The notes beneath the pieces are model-generated. The model was not told the origin of the DNA. It made no database searches and was given only the letters and a program-made list of their open reading frames with translations. Below are positions 33,042-44,309 of a DNA stretch of 64,000 nucleotides, one piece after another. Source of the stretch: Linum tenue (Eukaryota > Streptophyta > Magnoliopsida > Malpighiales > Linaceae); NCBI GenBank assembly GCA_946122785.1, contig CAMGYJ010000005.1, positions 84,686,547 to 84,750,546 on the forward strand, written 5' to 3'. A program made the position numbers and the translations under genes. Positions within the stretch are counted from its first letter, which is position 1. Each line of letters opens with the position of its first letter.

Positions 33042-33863
33042 GGGCCCGTTTAGTATCATTTTGTTGTTGTTGTGGTTGCAGTGGTGTTGTGTAAACAGAT
33101 GTACAACCACAACAGGAAAAAAACAGAAAACAAAAACCTGTTTAGTTGATAAATCTGAAAAATCATGAAAGCTGACAACAAGAAACAAAAACGCGTTTAG
33201 TTACTACTATAAGAACTAAAAACCAGAAAAAAGAGATATGTCCTCAATATTGTTGCTTGTTTTTTGTGGAGGGGAAGTGGTCGGCGGCGGCAGGGGGGAC
33301 TGGCGACGGCGGCAAGGTGCACGGGCAGACGTCGGCGGCGGGCTGCGCGTGGAGGTTTCGTGCTGCTCGGTGGGCTGGGTCGGCGCCGCGGCGGAGGTGG
33401 CGGAGGGGTCGGGCACGGCGGGCTAGGTCGGCGCGGAGGCGGAGGGCGGCGCGGTGGAGGTGAGGCGGAGGTGGCGCCTCTATTGAGAAGGGTGGCGGCC
33501 GACCTCTGTTGAGAAGAGTTTGGGGGGAGAAGGGTTTTGGGTGGGGGGGGGGGGGCTGATAAGTTGAAGTAGGGTTGGGGGCTGTGTTAAAAAAATAAAA
33601 TAAAAATTTGCTTCTGTGGGGATTCGAAAACTGGTCTGGTTTAATGAAATCAAGTGGCCAACCAGTAGGAATCCCGTGTGCAACATGTTTAAGAATCAGA
33701 TCCAAAGCAATAAATTGTTGTTTCTCATATTTGGGCCCTGTTGTGCAACTCTGATTCACAACAGAAAATAAAAACCCAACTAAACACAATTTTTTTTCTT
33801 GGTTTTCCAAATTTCATAAAACAAAACAGAAACAAAAAACAAACAACAATACTAAACGGGCCC
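33042..33863. mobile_element. PIF/Harbinger-like element with GC-rich core
   Basis: 822 bp flanked by TTA (33039-33041 and 33864-33866). Ends: GGGCCCGTTTAGTAT on both sides in inverted orientation. The interior 33270-33520 is very rich in CGG/GGC and encodes only low-complexity frames. A run of 13 G lies at 33543-33555. Inserted into the CTTGGTACC array. Confidence 0.85.
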
Positions 33864-33866
33864 TTA

Positions 33867-34713
33867 GTTTTTGGGACCAAAATTTCATAACAAGGGGTGG
33901 AGGCATCATTCGGCTATGGGGGCCAAGGAGACGGGTAGGCCATTGTATATGGAAGAAGGAGTTAGCCCACCTAGGCCCAAAAACCCAACCCAACAAGGCT
34001 CAACTAGCTCTTTTAATTATTAATGTTGAGCTGGCTTATAAATCCATTAAATACCTTGTAATTAATCGATATGGTATGAGATTAATTTTTAAGTGTAAAC
34101 ATTCTCATTTTCAGCCAAAATGTGAAAGAGTTAACCCGTAGCAGTAGCACACCTATCTCGCACAGGGACTACTAAGTACTAACCATGGATACCACTATGA
34201 AACCTTTCATTTTGATGTAGTGATATATTTTCCTCGGTTCAACATGAAACCTTTTGAGTTCTAGACTTCTGGTTTCAAATTTGGACACACCCCAACATCT
34301 ATGACATCTATAATACAAAAAACGAAAATATCCTAACACTGGCACACCCAAGTTGATTTCCATTCCAAACATTTCATTAACCACAAAAGCAAATGCAATA
34401 ACTATCCTGACTATGAAATTCAGTACGACTTCAAGCCTTTAACAAAGTGAATCCACATTCAAATCCTGATCATCCATAAGAAGATTCTCCCTTCCCCTTC
34501 TCCCTTTTCCACGTTGAAGTAATAAGATTCTCTGATTTCTGGGGAGGATTTCCCTTCCTCATTTAATGTGTGCAATATGCTAGTACAGAGATGGGATAGA
34601 ACGAATGTTTGGTTTGATAGGCCACCGTTAAATCTGTTAGATAAGTTTGTAAGGGATAATGTAAGATTGATTTTCTCAATAAAGCTGAAACGCAGGTTCT
34701 GATACAAAAAAGG
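33867..34713. other. Array remnant and non-coding spacer
   Basis: The first ~150 bp continue the array after the Harbinger element (GTTTTTGGGACC). The rest is AT-rich with no supported gene. Confidence 0.45.
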
Positions 34714-35972
34714 CCTAATACCAGAAAAGAGCCCATAGTTTAGACTTTCTGTCATTTGTACCCTTATGTTTATCTTGCGTCAGTTATATCCCAATGTTTA
34801 GAGTCTTCATGTAAAAAATGTCCTCTGTCATTTTGTTGACCGTTAAACTTAACGGTTGACCAAATAACTGTCAAAGTCAGTTTGACTAACTATGATGTGG
34901 CGCCAACATGTCACCTAGAAACTGCCACATCATCAAAAATTATAATTTAAAATTATGATAATGCATTTATTTTTATTGTAGTTTAATTATTTTCAATTAA
35001 TAAAAAAAAATCCCCTCATCTTCCTACTCTTTCTGTCATTCACAAACCGTGCAGCGCCATCGTCACCCTCTCGCCGATCAATCCCAACTGCTCGCTCCCT
35101 CTCAAATCGCCGATCAATATCTTCCAATGACGCCGACGATCCCCAATCCCCTTTCCCCATCCCGACGACCCAAATCGCAACCCACAGCGTCGTCCACCCA
35201 TTCCTTTCCGCGTCCCGATGCAACCTCGTCGACGACACCAAATCATCTCTACCAATCTTTTTTCTTCTTCTCCATCGTCTTTAATTTCTTTCGCTCTCCC
35301 AGTTATTTGGCTCTTCATTTTCTCGATCTGGGATTTTCGACGGAGTAAGGTCGCGATAGAGATAGCGGTTGCTTCTCCGACATGCCCAGATCTCATGCTC
35401 AACTTCAAAGAGTCGCCGGAGTTGACTGGAGCGGCACCTTTGTCTCCGGCTGCTTCGTCCACTTTTTATTCCGGTACTTGACAGCGGCTAGGGATGCAGA
35501 GCTGGACGATTTCAGATCCATTGGTCGTTGATCTTTCTTATTCGACGATGAAACGAAGAAGCAGGTGGAGGCGGCTAAAGGCGATGACAACTCTCCAAAA
35601 GAAGCGAGCTAGAGAAGTGGGCAATCCGCTCATCCCCTGCAACTCTCCAAAAGCTAGAGGCGGTGGGGTGAAAATGGCCGGAGGCGACTAGGATGCGAGG
35701 AGACAAAGAGAGAAGGGAGAGTTGAATTCCGTGTGATGTGATTTTTTGGAATTTTTTTTATTTCTTTGTAAAAATATGTTATTTTATTTTATATAAGTGA
35801 TGTGGTAAAAATAGTCCATGTCATGTGACACATCATCGGTCAATAGTTGACCGTTTGACCACTAACAGTCAAAGTAAACGGAGACTAAACCTGGGGACAT
35901 AAGTGACGCGATATAAACATAGGGGTACAAGTGACCTAAACCCTAAACTATGGGCCTTTTTCTGGTATTAGG
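34714..35972. mobile_element. Mutator-like element with long TIRs
   Basis: Both ends read CCTAATACCAGAAAA inward and remain similar for roughly 95 bp (GCCCATAGTTTAG, TTGTACCC, ATGTTTAT). Inside the TIRs are GTTGACCG motifs shared with the elements at 14858 and 4342. The flanks are A-rich, so a 9-bp duplication cannot be judged. The GC-rich interior (35040-35700) looks gene-like in base composition but no domain is recognisable, so a Pack-MULE capture is possible. Confidence 0.75.
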
Positions 35973-36312
35973 AAAAAAAAAAAATGTTTGCACCCTAGCC
36001 CAACCGGTTGAGCCACTACCCTTTATTTATTTATTAATTATTTATGGAACATACTCCATTTTGCAAAACCCTAGTAAATGTCCAAAATGCACAAAGCAAA
36101 ACTAGCGAATGGGCGATTGATTCCCTATAGAAGTATTGTTTGGACTCTCAGTTCCAATTGGTTTTTGCCACTTCCCATTCGTTCCCTTCCTTCAGGCTTC
36201 AATTGCCCCTGCCTCAGAATAGTAGTTTCCGAACGCTTCTTGTCTCCAGCGGTGTGGTCGCCGACGTCAACGGGAGTGATTCTCTGTCGATTCCTGCAAA
36301 AGAGATTGAAAA

Positions 36313-36453
36313 ATGAGCGCGATCATTCCGATTCTGAAGAAGCCTAAAGTCGAGCAAAGCAAGGATGTAAGCGGCGGCGGCGGAGGCAGAGGTGGCGGAG
36401 GAGAAGTAGATGACGAAGAAACCACGGTTGAGGAGCAAGAATCCGCGCAGTGA
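36313..36453 (+). CDS. Candidate first exon or gene fragment, unrecognised
   Basis: An ATG opens 46 codons beginning MSAIIPILKKPKVEQSKD, followed by Gly-rich and acidic stretches (GGGGG, EVDDEETTVEEQ). A possible 5' splice site GTGAGT occurs at 36449. I do not recognise the protein and see no downstream exon; a repeat follows at 36515. It could be the start of a host gene broken by the transposon, or chance. Confidence 0.25.
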   Translation: MSAIIPILKKPKVEQSKDVSGGGGGRGGGGEVDDEETTVEEQESAQ

Positions 36454-36514
36454 GTCTGTGATTGATGTGGATGGATTGCGGATTGATAAGTCTCTTATCC
36501 ACACTGATTCAGGC

Positions 36515-36957
36515 AGGGGCGGACCCAGGGTGGTTTAGGGGTGTCCCCGGACACCCCTAAATTTTGGGAAAACGATTATCCAACCCCCGGTGGTAATTTA
36601 CGTATGGACAAAAAAATATAATTGATAGTGAGGGACACCCCTTAAATTTGAAAAAATGATTATCCTATTGTCATTTGTGTATAGGAATATAAGTGGTAGG
36701 TTGGATAATTCAAATCTAGAACACTATTATTATTAATAAACTTAACTTCTGTTGAGCTAAACTCATTTGTTGTTCGATTTTGAACAATGTGTAATAGTAA
36801 AATGACATTCCCTATCTCTAATTATTTTAAAAACCTAACAATTAAACTAATTTCAAAGTAATTAGTAAAATATTACCGCCTCTCCAAGTTAACACGGTCC
36901 AAATATGTTAAATTATATTTTTAGCTTACGTTTAAATTTTTAGCTCCGCTATTGATA
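36515..36957. repeat. Dispersed-type repeat with hAT-like left end
   Basis: Starts CAGGGGCGGACCCAGG. It contains an inverted pair GGGGTGTCC...GGACACCCC and a second related copy of the GGGACACCCC...GATTATCC phrase at 36625-36665. The right end AGCTCCGCTATTGA could be a diverged inverted end. No target duplication found. Confidence 0.35.
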
Positions 36958-37212
36958 ATATAAACTTAAAAATTTTTAATACATGGTAAAAATATTTTAA
37001 AACTTAATCATATTTAACTTTTCGGTTCCTCACCAAAATATGCATTTTTTTATGGGGTCTAATTTGAGAAAAAATAATGGAACAAAAGTAAAAAAAAACA
37101 TGATTTTTATCTAAAGAAAAATGAGTATATTTTTTTTGTATCCGTATCACTTGGCCAGGAAGGGAAGCAAAAGACCGGCTATAATCGGTAGAAAAGTGAA
37201 GGCATTAGTACA
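36958..37212. other. AT-rich non-coding spacer
   Basis: Poly-A/T rich, no gene supported. Confidence 0.5.
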
Positions 37213-37596
37213 GGCACTGTACTATAGAATTCCCCTAGCCAATTTTTTCAAAACAATACAATAGTTAAATCTTCAACTTTACGTTTTGTCAACTGTTAAT
37301 TGACTATGATTTAGCAATTTTATGACTGAGTTGGAAGTTGATTGGTGACATGACAAAAAATCAACCATTTAATTGTTCCACATGAATATTTATCCATTTA
37401 TATAATTATTATTTTCATAAAATAAATTAAAGAATAAACAAAAATATGAAGTAACCTTCCCCCTTTGCCAAATTGGAAAGAGATCCTTCCTCTTCTCTTT
37501 CGAAATAACTCCTTACATATGATTCCCTCCACAATTCAATCCAAAACCATTCAAACTAACTCGACATCAGAGAGTCTCTAACTCGGTGAGGCAAGT

Positions 37597-38086
37597 TGTT
37601 GGGATGAATAGCTTTGAAAAACTATAAATGAAATTCCTAATTAATTATCCAGTATTTTCCCATAATACATAAATCAGATGGATAATTAATAAAAGAAATA
37701 TTATGGAGATAATTATAAATAATTATCTTAATAGATTATATTTTAATTATGGGAGTAATTATCTCCCTAATTAAAATATGACTTATTCCCAAACAAAGTG
37801 GGAATATTCTGGGTTTTCTGCTCCTATAAATAGGAGACGCCCAAGACCCTCTAAACACACCTCCGAGAGCAAAAACACGAGAGAGAGAGTGAGATTCAAA
37901 GAGCTCCGGTTTTCCGCACAAAGCCGCTGAGCAAATCAAAAGAGTGGCTGTTTTATCCTGGAGGCGACCGGCTGATAGTCTGCTGTGCGAATAACGAGGC
38001 AGTGCCGCGAACGTCTTAAAGAGAGCGACCTAGTCCGCGACTCAGCCAGATCGGTAACCCTGAATTTTCCTGTTTGATTTCTAACA
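37597..38086 (+). repeat. 5' LTR of copia 2
   Basis: 490 bp from TGTTGGGATGAATAGC to TTTCTAACA. TATA box TATAAATA at 37825-37832. The last 150 bp (37937-38086) match the 3' LTR fragment with two differences. Confidence 0.85.
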
Positions 38087-39780
38087 ATTTTAAGACGTTC
38101 GGTTGCTGTCATGTGATTCAAATAGGATGTCGATTCTGACTGGACTACTATCGTCGTGCCAATCGATCGGAACAACTGGTTTGTGGTTGTCGTGCATCGC
38201 GATTATTCTTGATGATCTTGTGTCCTCCACGAAGTCGCTTACAAGGAACAGGCAAAAATGCTTATATTTCCGAACCTAGCCCACTGCTGGGAGTCGATCA
38301 ACTGAAGTTGGTTGTGAAATCGAGGGAATTGTGGTTCTGCCGGTTATGTGATTTATGATTTTGCCTTTGATTTATCCTTTATGTTCTTTGTTGAGTGGTC
38401 CCGCACTGATAATTACCCGGGAAGCGGTTTTGTAGTCTTCATTCAATTGCAGGAGCAGCCGATTTGGAATAGAAACTCGAAGGCCACGAAAAGCATGTGA
38501 AAGAGGTGGTGCGGTGCAAGAAATTGATGGAAGCAATCATCATCAATCTAATTCTAACGTCCGAGGGAATTATGGTTATGTCCGAATGGCTGACTGGTAA
38601 TCATCGGCTCTACGATAATGGCGATGGGAAGAGAATACCAAGCAGATCGAGATGGAGAGGGACTGCACACACCAGAGTCCAGATCGAGACTTCGCCTTGG
38701 CCGGGAACACGAAGCAACAAGGAGTTGATTCAATCAAATTAAGAAGGGTTGCTTATTGAAATAGTCAAGGCGTTGGCTTTAACCCTAACGGCGGCACAAT
38801 ACTCATGGTCAAAGGGAAATTTAATTTATTTTATTATCTTTCTTTTGCTATTCATGTGGGTGTCGTATTTGTTTAAAATGGCGTACACTAACAAGTTTGG
38901 TTTGAGCTTTTGGCCTTCACAAGAGAATGAATAATGACAGCCCTTCAATTCCATCCCGGGGCGAGTAAAAAACCCCCGGTTCAAGTAATTTCATGGTCCA
39001 AGTTGCACCAGGAAGAGGAGAACTGGAAGTTCTGCCGGCCCGTTCAATTTAGTGGCCACATTCAATTTCCATCAATGCTGCTGCTGTCGCAGCTGTGCAT
39101 GTATCGATTGGTCAAGACTTTCAAAGCTTCACCGTGCACCGGTAGAATTGGAAGTCATAATTGACGACCGTAAAACAGGGAGGAGCGCCATCTTATGTGC
39201 TGACTTCGAAGGCGCCCTGGTGAGGAACAAAGAAGCTAAGCATGGTGCTAGCTATTCATACAAAATCAGAAAGCAATAGTATCTTTACAAGAGGTCAGAA
39301 CTGCAACCTTTCTCATGAATGACAAATACGAATTTTTGTTACATGATTCTAAGCATGAAATTGAGAATCTTATGAATGCTAGAATGAAAGTTTGAATTGA
39401 TGCATGATAAGTTGACATCGAGATATTACGTATCTCGATGATTAGAGCATAAATTGAATCATGCTATGGAAAGAATGATTTTGTCTAAATATGTGCATTG
39501 AAGCATATATGGGAATAGAATGGGTTTATTGCCCATAATAACGATATTGTAAGAAGTACTATTATTAGTACTACACGAACCACTTAGGCTGCTCTGAAAC
39601 ATTAAAGTTTCAAGAATGAGAGCAGCAAGCCGAACCAGATCCATACCAAATAGAATGGTACCCTTTGTGGTAACCATAAGATTGTCACCCAATCCTCTAA
39701 GAATGACGTTATGTTTCTCTGTTAAATTTGTGAGAAACTAGGTCATAAGACACGAAAGTGTAAGAACAAGTTTAACCTAG
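38087..39780 (+). pseudogene. Copia 2 leader and gag-like remnant
   Basis: No standard tRNA-iMet PBS directly follows the LTR. Traces only: short open stretches around 38934-39280 and phrases typical of copia gag C-termini near 39690-39770 (a degenerate zinc-knuckle area). I cannot reconstruct a protein. Confidence 0.35.
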
Positions 39781-39787
39781 TGTTAAC

Positions 39788-40011
39788 TTGACTAAAGAAG
39801 AGGATTTGGTAATAATATTCACTGAGGTGATGACAGAGGTTAGCCTTAATGGTAACTCTGAAGAATGGTTGTTGGATAGGACCGTTTCAAAATATGTGTA
39901 TGATAAACGAGCTAAGCTCAATCATACATTGACGCGTATTGAAGGAGAAAGTGTTGTTGGGCAAGACCCTCACCACTATTGTTGATGGTTCTGGAAAAGT
40001 GGAAGAGAACC
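39788..40011 (+). pseudogene. Copia 2 protease remnant
   Basis: NGNSEEWLLDRTVSKYVYDK resembles the EWLLDSGA(S/T)xHVC protease start of copia elements, with the catalytic DSG changed to DRT. Integrase is not recognisable downstream. Confidence 0.5.
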
Positions 40012-40529
40012 ATGCATCTAGAAAGTCATTGACGATCCTAGATGTAAGGAATGTTAAATAGATAAGATAAATTCTTCCAAGTGTGTCTGTGTGAAGAATT
40101 AGAATATCTTATATCGCATTCCCATATTATTATTGGATGTTTGAGAAAAATATGAATTTTCTATATCCAAGCTAAATGACCCATAAATATGTGATTAGAG
40201 AATCAGAATAAATAGATCTGATTTATGTGGGTAAACTTTATGGAAAAGACAATAAACAATTTATTGGTCTTTAGAGTGCTCTGATTGTCTGACTAGTTAT
40301 TTGAAATGGTTTGAAATGCCTAATTGCATTATGATTGCACTGATTATTCGATATGTGGCATGCATGTGGTAGCGTTAGAAAATCAGTGTAGCATGATAAC
40401 TAGAAGAGCATATGAGTGTGTTTTATGTTGTTAACAATAAAAAACACATAGTTCCTATGAAACGAAATACTCATGTTGTTGTGAAATCCATTAATGCCAA
40501 GAAACTTCCATTTTAAATTAAGAAATAGT

Positions 40530-40547
40530 GGGGGGGGGGGGGGGGGG
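40530..40547. repeat. Poly-G run
   Basis: 18 consecutive G inside the copia 2 interior; length may be imprecise in an assembly. Confidence 0.9.
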
Positions 40548-40641
40548 TAGTGTCCTGCCTACTATTAGAAATAATGGAACTAGTGGGGGTAATAAATCTG
40601 AGTTTAAACTCAGAAGAAGCAAATGAACCTGAAATCTCTTA

Positions 40642-41347
40642 GGGGTCGTTTGGATCAAGGATTTAAATGAGGGATTTAAGGACAATTCCTAATTCTGCAG
40701 GATTTTAATCAAATCACTCGTTTGGAAGGAAGATAAAAAATGAGAGATTTTAAAACTGAGAAATTTTAAAAACCCTCATAAGCCGGTTTTCAAAATAGCT
40801 GATATCCACCAGCTATTTTGAAATCACTCATTCTTTTGTTGCTTCTTCCAAAACTAACCCCTCTGTTCCTTCACAATCGTCCTCCCCTCCTTCACATTGC
40901 GACGCCATTCAACACCCACACAACGCCGATCACCGCTTCTGTTGTCGTCGGCGCCGCTTCCGTTGTCTTCGTCGCAGCCGCCGCCTCCTCCTTGTCCATC
41001 CAACCGTCGTGCCCATCTTGTTCTTAATCTGGGTTTTTGCGCCAGTAATCGGATCCGTGCCCATCTTGTTCTTTATCAATACCTATGAATGAGTCGCCGA
41101 CGGTATCTTTAGTTTTGACCAGAACCATATTGTTCCAGATCTCTTCTTGAAGTGGTGTTGGGCGCTGGAACCTGTAAGGAATATTGGAAAAGTACAAAAT
41201 TGTCATTATACAATTTGCACCTAAATTCCTTATTTGTAAACAAACAAGAGATTGTGTAGAAATCCCACGTTTTAAATACCTAGGTTTTCTGTTGAGAGAT
41301 TTGGCCTAGAAATCCCTCATTATAGAATCACTGATCCAAACGGGCCC
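40642..41347. mobile_element. PIF/Harbinger-like MITE in copia 2
   Basis: 706 bp flanked by TTA (40639-40641 and 41348-41350). Ends: GGGGTCGTTTGGATCA and, reverse complemented, GGGCCCGTTTGGATCA. The interior has an inverted AAATCCC/GGGATTT theme and a C/T-rich middle, with no protein. Confidence 0.85.
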
Positions 41348-41350
41348 TTA

Positions 41351-42931
41351 AGGTTTTTTGGTTATGAATTTGTTATTTACACCCTAAGAAAGAAAGATCC
41401 TACAAGTATGCTAGAAGTTCGAACTTCCATAAAGATGCAGAATTGTGGGAAAATCCATTATTAACGAAATGGAATTATTGGAGTCTAATAAGACTTAAAA
41501 TCTTGTAGAGTTACCTCTTGGTTGAAAAGCCTTGGGTAATATATCGATAGAATCGAACAAGATTTGGCATCTTTGAGAATTACCTCTTGGCAATGAATTC
41601 ATGGGTAATAAATGGATTCTTAAAAGAAAAGTGAAACCTATTAGTTTAGTTCATGAGTATAAGGATCGCCTAATAGCTAAGGCTTTAAGCGAAAAGGAAA
41701 AATTATAAATTTTCTTGTTATCTATTCACCATATGTAGAATAACGTCCATGTATGTTCTGATTGCTATTGTTGTACGTCAGATGGATTGTTAAACATGTT
41801 TCTGTGAATGGTGATTTAGATAGGAAAATCTACATGGGACAACCTATAGGGTTGTTATTCTTGAACATGCTTAGGGAGTCTATAGTTAGACAAATCATTG
41901 TAAGATTTGAAATAGACTCTAAGACGATGGCAGGAATAAACTGGTTCTCTCTCATGGTTTTAAAAGTGAAAGTGACAAGTGCATTTAGTACAAATTTGAG
42001 AATGACACTTGCATTATGAATGACACGTCAATCTTTGGTACAAAGACTCGTGATGTCAATATTGAAAAATCATGATGGTTGAGAATTTTGAATGTGAAGG
42101 ATCTGAATGAAACAAATGCTATGCTTAGAGATCCTAATAACTAGGAAAATACAAGATGTACACATGCATACATGTTTGATGATGCTAGTATAAATATTAA
42201 AAGAACACCTAAGACGGTGTAAGAAAGTTAGAATATACTAGCATTTACAGCCTGCGAGAGGCAGCTGATAAACATGAGACCCGATTTAGTGGGGGTCTTG
42301 GCAGGCTTACTGATTGTCCTAGTATGAAGCATTGAAATGCTATTGATAGGGGTCATGAGACACCTTAAAAGAACAGAAAAACCTTGGTATTTGTTATCAA
42401 AGGTTTCGCTGTATTGGTAGGGTATAGTGATGCAGATTAGAATACCCTATAGAGGACTCCAAGACAAGAGGTTGTGTTTTAAACATCGATAGAGAAGCTA
42501 TGTCTTGGAAGTCTAAGAAGTAAACGATCCTGACTCAATCAACTAAGAAATCAGAAATGATAGAACTAGCAATGGCGAGTAAAGAGGAAAGTTGATTGAG
42601 AGGGTCACTACTAGAGATTCCCTTATGGGAAAGACCGATCCCTCCGGTAGTTGATTAATTGTGATAGCACCGCAGCTATTGCAATAGAAGGGAACCGGTT
42701 CTAGAACGAAAAGAGACGACAAATTCGTCGTAAGCACAGTACTGTAAGAGAACTCCTAACGATAGGAGCAATGAGGGTGGATCATGTAAGGTCCTAACAG
42801 AATCTAGCTGATCCTTTGACGAAAGGATTATCTAGAGAGAAAGTCCAAAATACCGCCAAGGGTATGTGACTTATGCCTACCGAACCACGGACTACAAGTG
42901 ATGGTAACCCGACCCAATAGACTGGAGATCC
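41351..42931 (+). pseudogene. Copia 2 RT and RNase H remnants
   Basis: RT traces: PLGNEFMGNKWILKRKVK (about 41584-41640) and YKDRLIAKAL, then NGDLDRKIYMGQPIG at 41807-41850, the motif-A region. The catalytic YVDD is not found. RNase H traces: GYSDAD near 42425, STAAIAI near 42663, then RRKHSTVREL and ADPLTKGLSREKVQNT near 42730-42855. Many stops and shifts. The order and the final motif before the LTR confirm copia. Confidence 0.75.
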
Positions 42932-43081
42932 CAAAAGAGTGGCTGTTTTATCCTGGAGGCGACCGGCTGATAGTCTGCTGTGCGAATAACGAGGCAGTGC
43001 CGCGAACGTCTTAAAGAGAGCGACCTAGTCCGCGACTCAGCCAGATCGGTAACCCTAAATTTTCCTGTTGGATTTCTAACA
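42932..43081 (+). repeat. 3' LTR fragment of copia 2
   Basis: 150 bp matching 37937-38086 at 148 positions. The first ~340 bp of the LTR, including its TATA box, are missing; the element interior joins directly at CCCAAAAGAG. Confidence 0.88.
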
Positions 43082-44309
43082 CCAGTCAGCTCGACCCGAC
43101 GAACTTAGGCGTCCTAGCAAGCGTCCAGCTTCATCGCCAATCTTGTGAGCCCTCGCAAAGCTCTTCTCCAACTAGGGTTTGAGTTGTGAACCTCTTCTCC
43201 AACTCTGTTCACGATATGGGCGATGAGGCTGCGACAATTTGGGCTACGAGGCGGCGACAACCAAGGCTCTTTGGCACAAAATAGAGATGGCCTAAATAGA
43301 GAGCGAGATTCCCCCCACTCACAGACATCGCTCGCCTCCACTCTGGATTTGAAGTGGCTTGCGTTGGTGGTCATAGGCTCCCACCACTCACGAACGATAT
43401 GGGTTTTTTCTTCGATTGGATTGAGGGGTCTTGATGCAGCAAGTTAAATCAGATCGTGCAATGGGCCGGGTGTGTGAAACGAGGCCGATCTCATCCGATT
43501 TGGGGTGGCAGAGGGAAACCAGTGCGTCGATGACTTACTGTTATAGACTTATAGTATACAACAAAGAGTAAAGTACCACATTGGTGGGAGAAGGAAAGTA
43601 TAAGTGGTTTATAGCCTAACTACCTACTTTTATTTTATTAATTAATTTCGAATAATTAATTAAGTTTGAGTTTTGTGAAACGACATAACCTTTGAGAAGG
43701 GAATTGATGTTTCTCACAATAAAAGAGACGTTGGTTAGAAGATAGAATTCCAACGTTCTTCATCTTCTTCTTCCCGTTTTTCTTCTAAAGAACACAAACA
43801 CAGAAGTCCAGAAAGATTGCTGCTTTCGGACTTTGATTGAAGGGACTACTAAGGGTGATTTGTCTAATTCCTACCACCAATTTTGTAGTAGGGGCAAATA
43901 ACAATGTACGGAGAGTGATCAATTACGTATTCAATCTGTTTTCTCCATACCGTTTTCCTGAAACTTACAGGAAAGAAATTGTTTGGTTGATTTTCTGGCA
44001 GTAATGAGATTACACTTGCAATATTACCAATTCGTTGATCTGCATTCTTTAGGGTATTTGTGGGAGGGAGAAGGTTGCTTTCTATTTTTGTTTTTTTATT
44101 TTGTTTTCAAAATAATAATTATATAAATTAATAAATATCCATGTGAAATAGTCAAATGGTTGACTCTTTGTCATGTCAACAATTGACATTCAACTAAACG
44201 ATAAAAGTGACATGTCAGAGTCAATTAACAGTTCATCGGATGGAAAGTTGACGGTTTGGCTATTATTTTGTTTAAAATGAATGGCTTGGCTATTATATTG
44301 TATTTGCCC

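Larger units (their letters stand above)
37597..43081 (+). mobile_element. Ty1/copia element 2, decayed
   Basis: 5' LTR 37597-38086 and truncated 3' LTR 42932-43081, with near-duplicated flanks CAAGT (37592-37596) and CCAGT (43082-43086). The interior (about 4.1 kb without its MITE) shows protease, RT and RNase H traces full of stops. It splits the Mutator-like element. Confidence 0.8.
37213..44309. mobile_element. Mutator-like element split by copia 2
   Basis: The left end (about 37213-37480) and the reverse complement of the right end (about 44040-44309) match over roughly 260 bp: AACTGTTAATTGACT, GACATGACAAA..TCAACCATTT, ATTTATATAATTATTATTTT and AACCTTC.CCCT. Such long TIRs fit a Mutator-like element. 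Without the copia insertion it would be about 1.6 kb. The outermost left bases are uncertain and no target duplication was found. The interior (37481-37591, 43087-44030) has no recognised protein. Confidence 0.6.

Noticed and set aside
33240..33530. GC-rich open frames on both strands inside the Harbinger element
   Set aside because: Low-complexity Arg/Gly/Pro/Ala sequence in every frame, as expected from CGG repeats.
35990..36025. tRNA-like A-box phrase (minus strand TGGCTCAACCGG) suggesting a SINE
   Set aside because: No B box and no poly-A tail or duplication; too short to support.
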